Of a stretch of DNA of 64,000 nucleotides, positions 57,305 to 64,000 are shown piece after piece. Every line of letters starts with the position of its first letter. Positions within the stretch are counted from its first letter, which is position 1. The stretch is from CAWEPK01 sp963835595 (GTDB taxonomy: Bacteria > Desulfobacterota > Syntrophorhabdia > Syntrophorhabdales > WCHB1-27), in the NCBI GenBank assembly GCA_963835595.1, contig CAWIGL010000003.1:372001-436000 (forward strand), written 5' to 3'. Position numbers and translations under genes: made by a program. Below the pieces are notes generated by a model that saw only the letters and a program-made list of their open reading frames with translations, did no database searches and was not told where the DNA came from.

Positions 57305-58369
57305 CAGAGTGCCACCCTGTTCCTTTGCTTATAGACCTGCGCAAGCAGCTCCGCCACGATCACGTAGAACTTCTCCGGGATGTAATCCCCAACCTTCACC
57401 GCGTAAAAAAGCGCCCGCGCGACGGGCTTGTTCTCTATAATCGTTACGCCTGCCGACCTGGCGACCTCTTTGATCCGGTCCGCCACGAACCCACCGCCCT
57501 TGGCAACGATCCTGGGGGCGGGCATCTGCTTCGCCGCGTACATGACGCGATGGCGAGGGTCGTCGGGTTGGCGAGGACGAAATCGGCCTTTTTGACGTCC
57601 TCGATCATCCTCCTGCGGGCCATGTCCCTCTGGATGCTCCTGATCCTCGACTTGACCAGCGGGCTGCCCTCCCTCTCCTTGAACTCTTCTTTGATCTCCT
57701 GGCGCGTCATCATCAGGTCTTTCCTCTGCTGCCACCTCTGCCTCGCGTAGTCGAGGCCGGCCACGAGGAAGAAAGCGCCGCCCAGCTTCATCGTGAGGCC
57801 GAAGGCGGCCCTCCCTACGAAGCCGAGTATCGTGGCCGTGTCCTGTCCGCCCGAGGCCGAGTATGGCAGGCAGCTCCCTGACGATCAGGGAGTGGACGAA
57901 ATAGACGAGTATGCCTATCTTGATTACCGACTTGAGCATCTCGAAAAAAGACCTCTGGGAGATAAGCTTTCTTTATCCCCTTGAGGGGGTTCAGCGTCTC
58001 CATCTTCGGCGCCATCGCCTCGAAGCTCCACATGAAGCCTGTCTGGATGAAGCCGGAGAAAAGCCCGAGGGCGATGAGCAGGGCGAAGACGGGGACCACC
58101 ATGATGAGCCACTGCGACACGGCGAAGGAGAGTATGCCCTGGACGCTCGACACCGTGATGTCCGCGTTCGCGCCCCTGATATAATGGCTGTAGACGCCGA
58201 ACATCTTGTCGAAGCCCTTCGACATGGAGTAGTAGAGGAAGACGGTCATGAAGATGATGACGAAGCAGGAGGCAAGCTCCGGGGACTGCGCCACCTGCCC
58301 TTTCTTGCGCGCGTCCTGGAGCCTTTTCTCGGTCGGCTGCTCGGTCTTCTCCTGGAATGTATCCGGCAT
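57304..58369 (-). CDS. flhB: Flagellar export switch protein FlhB, several frameshifts
   Basis: About 354 residues in three frames. N-terminal: EKTEQPTEKRLQDARKKGQV, then four membrane segments to GIKKAYLPEVFF. Breaks near 57955, 57840 and 57540. Middle: RQRWQQRKDLMMTRQEIKEE and FKEREGSPLVKSRIRS. The autocleavage site reads ANPTT, not the usual NPTH, right beside a frameshift. C-terminal: KQMPAPRIVAKGGGFVADRI and IPEKFYVIVAELLAQVYK. FlhB sets export specificity (rod/hook to filament) after self-cleavage. Confidence 0.88.
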
Positions 58370-58387
58370 AGTCTGCCTCTTCGCCCC

Positions 58388-59152
58388 TTAGGCCATGAGC
58401 CTGAGGATCTTGAGTATCTCCCCGTCCATGCCCCTGAAGATCCCCGCGATGACGGGGACGATAAGGTTCAGGCAGAGGGCGAGCACGGTCATCGTAATCA
58501 GTATCTTCATAGACGCCCCCTCGATGAAGACGTTCACCTGCGGGACGAGGCGCGAAAGCACGCCCAGCGCAAGCTCGACCAGAAAGAGCGTAACGATCAC
58601 CGGGGCGCCGATCCTCAGGCCCGCCCCGAAGAGCTTGCCTGTAGCGTCGATCATGTAATCGAAAAGGCCGGGCCGCACCGTGACTGTGCCCGGCGGCACC
58701 TGCTTGAGGCTTGCGGCGATGCCCTTCAGGAAGATGTGGTGGCCGTCTATCGCCAGGAATATCATGATCCCGAGGAGGTTCTTGAGCTGCTCGATCACCG
58801 ACGTCTGGACGCTCATCGTCTCGTCCAGGGAGCGGGCGAACGAAAGGCCAGACTGCATGGAGATCACCTCCCCCGCCGCGCTCACCGTAGAGAAGAGGAC
58901 CCTGACCATGAACCCGATGGAGAAGCCGATGAGGATCTCCTTCGCTATCGCGATCAGGAGCAGGAAGGCGTCCCCGCCGATATCGGGGAGCGGCACGGAC
59001 TTGAACAGCAAAAAGGCGATCAGGAGTGAAAGCCCCGCCTTATATACCGCCGATATGCTCTTCGACTCGAAGAGCGGCAGCAGCCATATCATCGAGACTA
59101 CCCGGAAGAAGACGAGGATGAACCTCTGGAAATCGAGGCCGATATCGATCAC
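58388..59152 (-). CDS. fliR: Flagellar export gate protein FliR
   Basis: 254 residues, six hydrophobic segments, starting with GTG. FliR landmarks: FRVVSMIWLLPLFESKSISA, KEILIGFSIGFMVRVLF and FLVELALGVLSRLVPQVNVF. It is part of the FliPQR export channel. Gene order fliP-Q-R-flhB-flhA is standard. Confidence 0.94.
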   Translation of the reverse strand: MIDIGLDFQRFILVFFRVVSMIWLLPLFESKSISAVYKAGLSLLIAFLLFKSVPLPDIGGDAFLLLIAIAKEILIGFSIGFMVRVLFSTVSAAGEVISMQSGLSFARSLDETMSVQTSVIEQLKNLLGIMIFLAIDGHHIFLKGIAASLKQVPPGTVTVRPGLFDYMIDATGKLFGAGLRIGAPVIVTLFLVELALGVLSRLVPQVNVFIEGASMKILITMTVLALCLNLIVPVIAGIFRGMDGEILKILRLMA

Positions 59153-59153
59153 G

Positions 59154-59424
59154 CTACCTCACGTACACCGGTATATTCGAGATTATCCCCGTGGTGAACG
59201 ACACGAGCACGTGGAGCATCCACGGAGACAGGAACATCAGGCACGCGATGAGGGCGAGCACCTTCGGGACGAAGGCCAGGCTCATCTCGTGTATCTGCGT
59301 CGCGGCCTGGAAGACGCTGACCGCCAGGCCGACTACGATGGCCACGCCCAGCAAGGGGGCTGCGAGGAGGAACGCCGTTTTCAAGGGACTCCCTGAATAT
59401 CTGGACGACAAGGTCCTGGCTCAT
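59154..59424 (-). CDS. fliQ: Flagellar export gate protein FliQ, with frameshift
   Basis: About 90 residues. The first frame gives MSQDLVVQIFRESL; after one extra base near 59386 the other frame gives KTAFLLAAPLLGVAIVVGLA and ATQIHEMSLAFVPK, two membrane hairpins typical of FliQ. A start at 59411 in the second frame would miss the conserved N terminus. Confidence 0.9.
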
Positions 59425-59433
59425 TTTACCCCC

Positions 59434-60213
59434 CTAATAGAATCCTTTGATGAGGGAACCCGTAAGCAGGTTCCACCCGTCAACAAGCACGAACAGCATC
59501 AGCTTGAACGGCAGCGATATGAATATCGGCGGCAGCATCATCATGCCCGCCGAGAGCAGGATGCTCGCCACCACCATGTCGATGACGAGGAAAGGTATGT
59601 ACAGAAGAAAGCCGATCTGGAAGGCCCTCTTCAGCTCGCTTATCGCGAATGCGGGCACAAGGACCCTGAAGGGCACGTCCTTCTCGTTGGCCGGCCGCTG
59701 CAGACCGCTTATGTTCATGAAGAGGCCGAGGTCTTTCTCCCTGGTGAATTTCATCATGAACTTTCCCATCTCCTGGGACGAGCGGCCCAGGAACTCCTCG
59801 TATCCGATCTTGTCGCCATGAACGGCGCGAACGCCGCCTCATTGATGCGTGAGTACGTAGGCGCCATCACGAAGAACGTGAGGAACAGCGAGAGACCTAT
59901 GATGATCTGGTTCGGCGGCAATTGGGATATGCCCATCGCCTGCCGGAGGAAAGAGAGCACTATGACGATCCGCGTGAACGAGCTCATCAAAAGGAGGATC
60001 GCGGGGGCGAAGGTCAGGATGGTCAGCACGATGACGATATTGATAAGGTTCTTGTTCCCCTGGCTCCCGACGAGCGAGCCGAAGAGGTCGGACTTCGTCG
60101 GCCCTGTCGGCGCCGCTGCGGCTGCCCTCGCGCCGTGCGACTTGGCGTAGCTTAATGCAGGGCATTCCGGCGAGGCAGACGATGACGAGGCAAAGAAGGA
60201 CGATCTTCATCAT
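59434..60213 (-). CDS. fliP: Flagellar export gate protein FliP, with frameshifts
   Basis: About 259 residues. A signal peptide (MMKIVLLCLVIVCLAGMPAL) and a variable stretch precede LTILTFAPAILLLMSSFTRI and PPNQIIIGLSLFLTFFVMAP. The C-terminal part resumes FMMKFTREKDLGLF and ends LMLFVLVDGWNLLTGSLIKG. Breaks near 60160 and between 59770 and 59830. The ATG overlaps the fliO stop. It forms the core of the export channel. Confidence 0.9.
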
Positions 60214-60497
60214 GCCGCGCCCTCCTCGTTCTTCCATTCCGTGAGAAGGGCCATTTCCTTGTCGCCCACGCCTATGACGAGCACCCGGTCTTTCACCTCG
60301 ACGACGGAGACGAACTTCCTGTACCCCAGGTGGATCGTTTCCGTCTTTTGCAGGCCGTAGCGCTGGCCCTTCGGCTTCAAGTTGAGGTTCAGCTTGAGCC
60401 GCCATTTCCCCATGTACCGGTAGCAGACCAGCGCCGCGAAGACCATAGCGGCGAGGGCAAAGAGCATCTTGAGTGCGCTCAGGTATATGTTTTCCAT
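60210..60497 (-). CDS. fliO: Flagellar biosynthesis protein FliO
   Basis: 95 residues. One membrane segment (about 7-25, KMLFALAAMVFAALVCYRYM) and a small cytoplasmic domain with KTETIHLGYRKFVSVVEVKD and VLVIGVGDKEMALL, the FliO pattern. FliO helps assemble FliP. It lies between fliN and fliP with overlaps on both sides. Confidence 0.88.
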   Translation of the reverse strand: MENIYLSALKMLFALAAMVFAALVCYRYMGKWRLKLNLNLKPKGQRYGLQKTETIHLGYRKFVSVVEVKDRVLVIGVGDKEMALLTEWKNEEGAA

Positions 60498-60799
60498 CAG
60501 CCCAGCTTCTGCACCCTTTCCTTCGGGGTGACTATCTCAAGCACCCTTACGCCCAGCCTCTCGTTCGCGACTACGACCTCTCCCTTCCCGACGAGCTTTT
60601 CGTTCACGTAGATGTCGGCCGACTCGCCGGCCAGCCTGTTCAGCTCGACGATCGAGCCCCTGGACAGGGAAAGGAGGTCGCCTATGGGCATCCTCGTCCT
60701 TCCGATCTCCACCGAGATATCGACCGGGATATCGAGGAGGCTCTCGATGCTCATCTCGTGGCCGTTGCCGGTCTGCTTCTCCTCCGCGAATTGCTCCAT
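60497..60799 (-). CDS. fliN: Flagellar motor switch protein FliN
   Basis: 100 residues. The SpoA domain is complete: LLDIPVDISVEIGRTRMPIG, LLSLSRGSIVELNRLAGESA and GEVVVANERLGVRVLEIVTP. FliN forms the base of the C ring. The start is the ATG at 60799 after AGAGGGGG; a GTG one codon earlier is possible. Confidence 0.94.
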   Translation of the reverse strand: MEQFAEEKQTGNGHEMSIESLLDIPVDISVEIGRTRMPIGDLLSLSRGSIVELNRLAGESADIYVNEKLVGKGEVVVANERLGVRVLEIVTPKERVQKLG

Positions 60800-60810
60800 C
60801 ACTTCCCCCT

Positions 60811-61832
60811 CTAATTGACTATCTGCTCGATCCTGACTGCCTTGTTGCCTTTATGGATGCCCATGCTTCCCTTCATCTTGGTCTTGTTGCCGATGCGGAT
60901 GTCGATGGGCTCGTCTACAGCCGTTTCCGTGACTATGATGCTGTCCTTCTTGATCTTCAGGAACTCCTCGACGGAAAGCCTCCTCTTGCCCAGCACCGCC
61001 CTCAAGGCCAGGGGCACCTCCTTTACGCGCTCGCTGCAGCTTCTGCACCCACTTCTGCCGCATATCCAGGTCCTCCCTGGACGGGGTGGACAGGAGGTGG
61101 GTCTTTATCGAATCGAGGATGCCGTAAGGTATGCAGACCTTCATCCAGCCCGCCACGTCGGCTATCTCTATGGCGAACTCGCAGAGGACCACCGTCTCTT
61201 CCGTCGAGACCATCGTGATGTAATTCGGGTTTATCTCCGACCTCGAATACCTGCACTTTATCTCGTAGACGGGCTCCCAGGCCCGCTCCATCTCGAGCGC
61301 AGACGATATCGACCAGCTTCTTGATAACGTTGAACTCTATCTTGGTGAACTCCCTGCCCTCTATCTTCGGCATCGTGATCGTGTTGCTGCCGAAAACCGT
61401 CTCAAGGACGCAGAAGATCAGCTTCGTGTCGAAGATGACGATGAAGAAGCCCTTCAGGTTGTCCGTTATGACGATGTTCATGTTCGTCGGCAGGGGGAGC
61501 GTCTTGATGAACTCCCCGTACTCGATGTACTGCGTCGGGGTGATGTTTATCTCCACCTCCCTCTCCAAAAACATCGTGAGGGCCGACCGCAGCGACTTCG
61601 ACAGCCTCTCTGCGACGAACTCCAGGGACGGGAGCCTCTCTTTCCTGCCCTTCGTGTACTTGGCGAAATCGAGCAGCTGAGCGCTCGCCGGCGCCGGGGC
61701 GGCGCTTACAACGGCCTCGGCCTCCGCTTCCGCCTGGACTTCCTCCGTCGCCGTCTCCACCTCTCCTTCGGATATTCCCTTAAGAAGGGCGTCGATTTCT
61801 TCTTGAGAGAGTAGTTGCTCCACCTTATCCAC
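60811..61832 (-). CDS. fliM: Flagellar motor switch protein FliM, with frameshifts
   Basis: About 340 residues. The N-terminal CheY-binding helix is LSQEEIDALLKGI. Middle domain: VAERLSKSLRSALTMFLERE through KIEFNVIKKLVDIVC in the first frame, then EPVYEIKCRYSRSEINPNYI, TEETVVLCEFAIEIADVAGW and MKVCIPYGILD in the second. The C-terminal SpoA domain resumes RAVLGKRRLSVEEFLKIKKD. Breaks near 61300 and 61030. It switches rotation when CheY-P binds. Confidence 0.9.
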
Positions 61833-61834
61833 CC

Positions 61835-62338
61835 CTACTGCATGACGATATCGGTTATATAGACCGCCTTGAGACCGCCGTCCGCGAAGAGCCGGCCGAC
61901 GCCGTCGAACAGCTCTTTCTTCATCCCTGACCGCCTGTTCACGTCGACGAATGCGTCGGGCGTCTTCGTCCCCAGCACGCTCAGCACGATATCCCGGATA
62001 ACGGGCGTGATCTTCTTCGCCAGCTCCAGTCCCTTCTCGTTCTTCAGCTCGATCGCCACGGAGATCTTGACGTACTTGGAGGAGTCGCCCGATACGTTGA
62101 TGATGAAAGGCTCCAATGCGATGATCGGCCCTATCTCAGCCTTTTCCTGCTGCTTTTCCACCTTCGGCCTCTGGACGTGGGCCTGCACGTTCCTTCCGTA
62201 GAAGTAATATCCGCCGGCCCCCGCTCCCGCCAGCACAACGAGCACGATGACGAGGACCTTCAAAAAGCCTTTCTTCCCTTTTTTCGGCGCCGGGGCTTCT
62301 TCCTGCGCTGTGGTCTCCTGGGCGTCTTCTTCTGTCAT
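61835..62338 (-). CDS. fliL: Flagellar basal body-associated protein FliL
   Basis: 167 residues. A charged N terminus, one membrane segment (about 25-48, VLVIVLVVLAGAGAGGYYFY) and a periplasmic FliL domain (IIALEPFIINVSGDSSKYVK, VAIELKN, ITPVIRDIVLSVLGTKTPDA). It supports stator function. First gene of a long operon; AAGGAGACG precedes the ATG and a strong sigma54 site lies 26 bp upstream. Confidence 0.93.
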   Translation of the reverse strand: MTEEDAQETTAQEEAPAPKKGKKGFLKVLVIVLVVLAGAGAGGYYFYGRNVQAHVQRPKVEKQQEKAEIGPIIALEPFIINVSGDSSKYVKISVAIELKNEKGLELAKKITPVIRDIVLSVLGTKTPDAFVDVNRRSGMKKELFDGVGRLFADGGLKAVYITDIVMQ

Positions 62339-62363
62339 TTAGCGTCTCCTTGCGGGACCGAGC

Positions 62364-62379
62364 AGCAATATGTGTGCCA
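62364..62379 (-). promoter_or_regulatory. Sigma54 promoter of the fliL-fliA operon
   Basis: The minus strand reads TGGCACACATATTGCT, matching TGGCACG-N4-TTGCW at all but one defined position. The start point would lie near 62352, 14 nt before the fliL ATG. Confidence 0.85.
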
Positions 62380-62483
62380 ACGTCCAACAATCGCTGAAAA
62401 CCCGCATGTTTCAAGGGAACATTGCTGCAACGGAAGGCGGGAGCGGGACACGCCTGGGGTCTTCCGGTGTTGGTTAGCCGGGC

Positions 62484-62513
62484 GACATGCGTCACATATT
62501 TGACATGCGTGAC
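62484..62513. promoter_or_regulatory. Candidate enhancer (activator) site upstream of fliL
   Basis: GACATGCGTCAC (62484-62495) is repeated as GACATGCGTGAC (62502-62513), 18 bp apart, and the pair also forms an imperfect inverted repeat GTCAC...GTGAC. It lies 105-150 bp upstream of the sigma54 promoter, the usual place for an NtrC/FleQ-type activator. Confidence 0.5.
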
Positions 62514-62584
62514 TTAGGGGACGGGAGGGGACGGCAGGGATATGCGTTACCCTGGGGTCGTAAAAGACGAAGGGCGGGCTACCG

Positions 62585-62869
62585 CAATTACTGGGGCTCA
62601 GCGCCCCCTCGCCGGGCAAAGCCCGGCGAGCCTCCCTGCTCAGCGCTGCGCATACGCTTGCTTTAGCAACTATTGGGGCTCAGCGCCCCCTCGCCGGGCA
62701 AAGCCCGGCGAGCCTCCCTGCTCAGCGCTGCGCATACGCTTGCTTTAGCAACTATTGGGGCTCAGCGCCCCCTCGCCGGGCAAAGCCCGGCGAGCCTCCC
62801 TGCTCAGCGCTGCGCATACGCTTGCTTTAGCAACTATTGGGGCTCAGCGCCCCCTCGCCGGGCAAAGCC
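62585..62869. repeat. Tandem array of 82-bp palindromic repeats
   Basis: Units start at 62585, 62667, 62749 and 62831. The first three are nearly identical (the first differs by a few bases at its left end) and the fourth breaks off after about 39 bp. Each contains hairpin B (CTCGCCGGGC-AAA-GCCCGGCGAG). 82 is not a multiple of three and no gene is supported through it. It is a REP/BIME-like array between flgE and fliL. Confidence 0.93.
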
Positions 62870-62909
62870 GGATCGGGGCACCCGCTTGCGGGTCGTCCCC
62901 CCTCATAAA
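62870..62909. other. Spacer between the array and hairpin A
   Basis: Contains a short hairpin ACCCGC-TT-GCGGGT near 62880-62893 and an A-rich run. Together with the array it fills the 639-bp gap between flgE and fliL; no gene is supported there. Confidence 0.5.
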
Positions 62910-62943
62910 ATAAATACCCTGCTGTCAGCAGCAGGGTATTTAT
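62910..62943 (-). terminator. Likely terminator downstream of flgE (hairpin A)
   Basis: ATAAATACCCTGCTG pairs exactly with CAGCAGGGTATTTAT around loop TCAG, a 15-bp stem with AT-rich ends that would work as a terminator in either direction. It lies 35 bp after the flgE stop. The same core palindrome is found at 51286-51307. Confidence 0.75.
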
Positions 62944-62977
62944 GGACCGCCCGCCCTTCTTTCCGCGCGCTGTGCCG

Positions 62978-64000
62978 TTACGTGGTCTTCATGTTCATGA
63001 GCACCTGGAGGATCTGGTCGGTCGTGGTAATGACCTTCGAGTTCGCCTCGTAGCCCGTCTGCGCGATTATCATCTCCGAGAACTGGTTTGCCAGGTCCAC
63101 GTTCGATTCCTCGAGGGAGTTCGCGTTGATCTTGCCCATGCCGCCCTCGCCCGGCGCAGAGGTGTACGCCGGCCCGGATGAGAGGGTCGCAGAGTAGAGG
63201 TTGCCCCCTTCCCTTTGCAGGCCCTGGGAGTCGTTGAAGTTCGCCAGGGTTAGCTGGTAGAGCTTGAGTATCTGGCCGTTGTCGTAGCTGCCCGATATGA
63301 TGCCGTTCTGGCTTACGCTGATGCTCTGGAGGACGCCCGGCGGGTAGCCGTCCTGGCTCTGGTAGACCGTATTCGAGGAAGAAGAGTACTGCGTCGTCGC
63401 GCCTTCGCCGGAGGCCGAGCCAAGGACAAGGTCGACGACCTGTCCCGCCTGGGCGCCCGCGAAGTCGAAGGTCGTCGGCTGGGCCGTGCCCCCCGATGTC
63501 AGGATGCCGTTGGCGTTGAAGGTGAGGGTGCCGGATCCGCCCGTCGTGATGGCATCGCCGCTTTGAGGGACTACATACCAATCCCAAGCGGCCTCCGAGG
63601 ACGTGGCGCTGTCTTTCCTGAAATAGACCGTCGCGACGTGGGCCGTGCCCAGGGAGTCGTAGACCGTGACGGACGAAGAATAGTTGGACGTGGTCGACGC
63701 AATGCTCGATGAAGCGGGGTTAAAGCCGCTGAGGCTGAAGGCGGTCGTGCCGCTGGCGCCGACGGTCACCGTGCCCGATGTGCCCGTGCTGGTGCCCGCG
63801 TCCCAGCTCAACCCGGAAAGGGTAAGGGCAAGCCCCGTGTCGGTGCCGTCCGTCGCAACCAGGTCGCTTACGGTCCCGTTGCTCGCTGTCCCGGCGTGTG
63901 TGCTGCCGTCGGGCATGGTGATAAGCACGGGATAGCTGCCGCTCACAGCCGCGCCGGTAACGGCTATGGTGTAGGCGCCGGCGCCGGGCGACTTGCCGGT
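62978..64000 (-). CDS. flgE: Flagellar hook protein FlgE, 5' end outside the window
   Basis: About 340 residues of the C-terminal part are visible; the frame is open through base 64000. Hook-protein features: a Ser/Thr/Gly-rich domain, SVTVYDSLGTAHVATVYFRK (FlgE domain), FNDSQGLQREGGNLYSATLS, and the C terminus ESNVDLANQFSEMIIAQTGY followed by EANSKVITTTDQILQVLMNM. It forms the hook. Confidence 0.93.
   Translation of the reverse strand, partial: TGKSPGAGAYTIAVTGAAVSGSYPVLITMPDGSTHAGTASNGTVSDLVATDGTDTGLALTLSGLSWDAGTSTGTSGTVTVGASGTTAFSLSGFNPASSSIASTTSNYSSSVTVYDSLGTAHVATVYFRKDSATSSEAAWDWYVVPQSGDAITTGGSGTLTFNANGILTSGGTAQPTTFDFAGAQAGQVVDLVLGSASGEGATTQYSSSSNTVYQSQDGYPPGVLQSISVSQNGIISGSYDNGQILKLYQLTLANFNDSQGLQREGGNLYSATLSSGPAYTSAPGEGGMGKINANSLEESNVDLANQFSEMIIAQTGYEANSKVITTTDQILQVLMNMKTT

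Noticed and set aside
62585..62869. CRISPR array
   Set aside because: The 82-bp units are repeated whole, with no unique spacers between short repeats, and no cas genes are present.
62673..63053. Plus-strand repeat protein read through the tandem array
   Set aside because: The unit length is not a multiple of three, so each copy is read in a different frame, and the frame runs antisense into flgE.

Overview
The window looks like chromosomal DNA, moderately GC-rich, from a motile, probably anaerobic Gram-negative bacterium of the Deltaproteobacteria/Desulfobacterota type. This is inferred, not proven. The basis is a polar-type flagellar locus with sigma54 and sigma28 promoters, FlgH (L ring) and FlgI (P ring), a tungsten-type aldehyde:ferredoxin oxidoreductase, a UbiD decarboxylase and TRAP transporters. 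No rRNA, tRNA or CRISPR array was seen.

Layout. (1) 1-2.3 kb: the 3' part of a DUF4411 PIN-like toxin gene, a gap holding one copy of a ~105-bp dispersed repeat, a radical SAM protein of the SPL family and an exported MsrB. (2) 2.3-9.2 kb, minus strand: pxpA-pxpB-pxpC (5-oxoprolinase) run directly into livK-H-M-G-F (branched-chain-type ABC importer), so uptake and hydrolysis of 5-oxoproline or a similar lactam is a reasonable guess. (3) 9.2-12.1 kb: a PerR-like Fur-family regulator with a frameshift, then katG. (4) 12.2-35.7 kb, minus strand: motility and chemotaxis. Reading in the direction of transcription: cheB, a HEAT-repeat gene, cheR, cheY, cheA, cheW, flgF-G-A-H-I-J-M-N-K-L, csrA, fliW, fliC, fliD, fliS, small flagellar genes, a response regulator, an HD-GYP regulator, a PilZ protein, motA, motB. 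(5) 36.1-53.7 kb, plus strand: an ~18-kb metabolic island with a cupin, a lipoprotein, a FadR-type regulator, UbiD, an acyl-CoA synthetase, a TAXI-TRAP transporter, an SDR, AOR, DctPQM, an amidohydrolase, an enoyl-CoA hydratase and an MFS transporter. (6) 53.7-64 kb, minus strand: flgE (cut by the window end), then fliL-M-N-O-P-Q-R, flhB, flhA, flhG, fliA.

The two motility blocks have the same orientation and look like one locus split by the island. Regulation can be read in several places: a near-consensus sigma54 promoter with an upstream direct repeat before fliL, weaker sigma54 candidates before fliD and cheB, a strong sigma28 promoter before fliC, and FliA, FlgM, CsrA and FliW all encoded here. 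The island resembles a module for uptake, CoA activation and decarboxylation of an aromatic or other unsaturated carboxylate, with the substrate unknown.

Quality caveat: many conserved genes (fur, flgL, flgJ, flgI, flgH, flgA, flgF, cheA, cheY, cheR, the HEAT gene, flhG, flhB, fliQ, fliP, fliM, the 36.6-kb lipoprotein) are broken by single-base indels, with family-like sequence continuing in another frame. This looks more like uncorrected sequencing error than gene decay. For these genes I give the whole reconstructed span. Repeats of note are an 82-bp tandem array before fliL, palindromes shared between 51.3 kb and 62.6-62.9 kb, and the ~105-bp inverted repeat pair at 0.6 and 37.4 kb.
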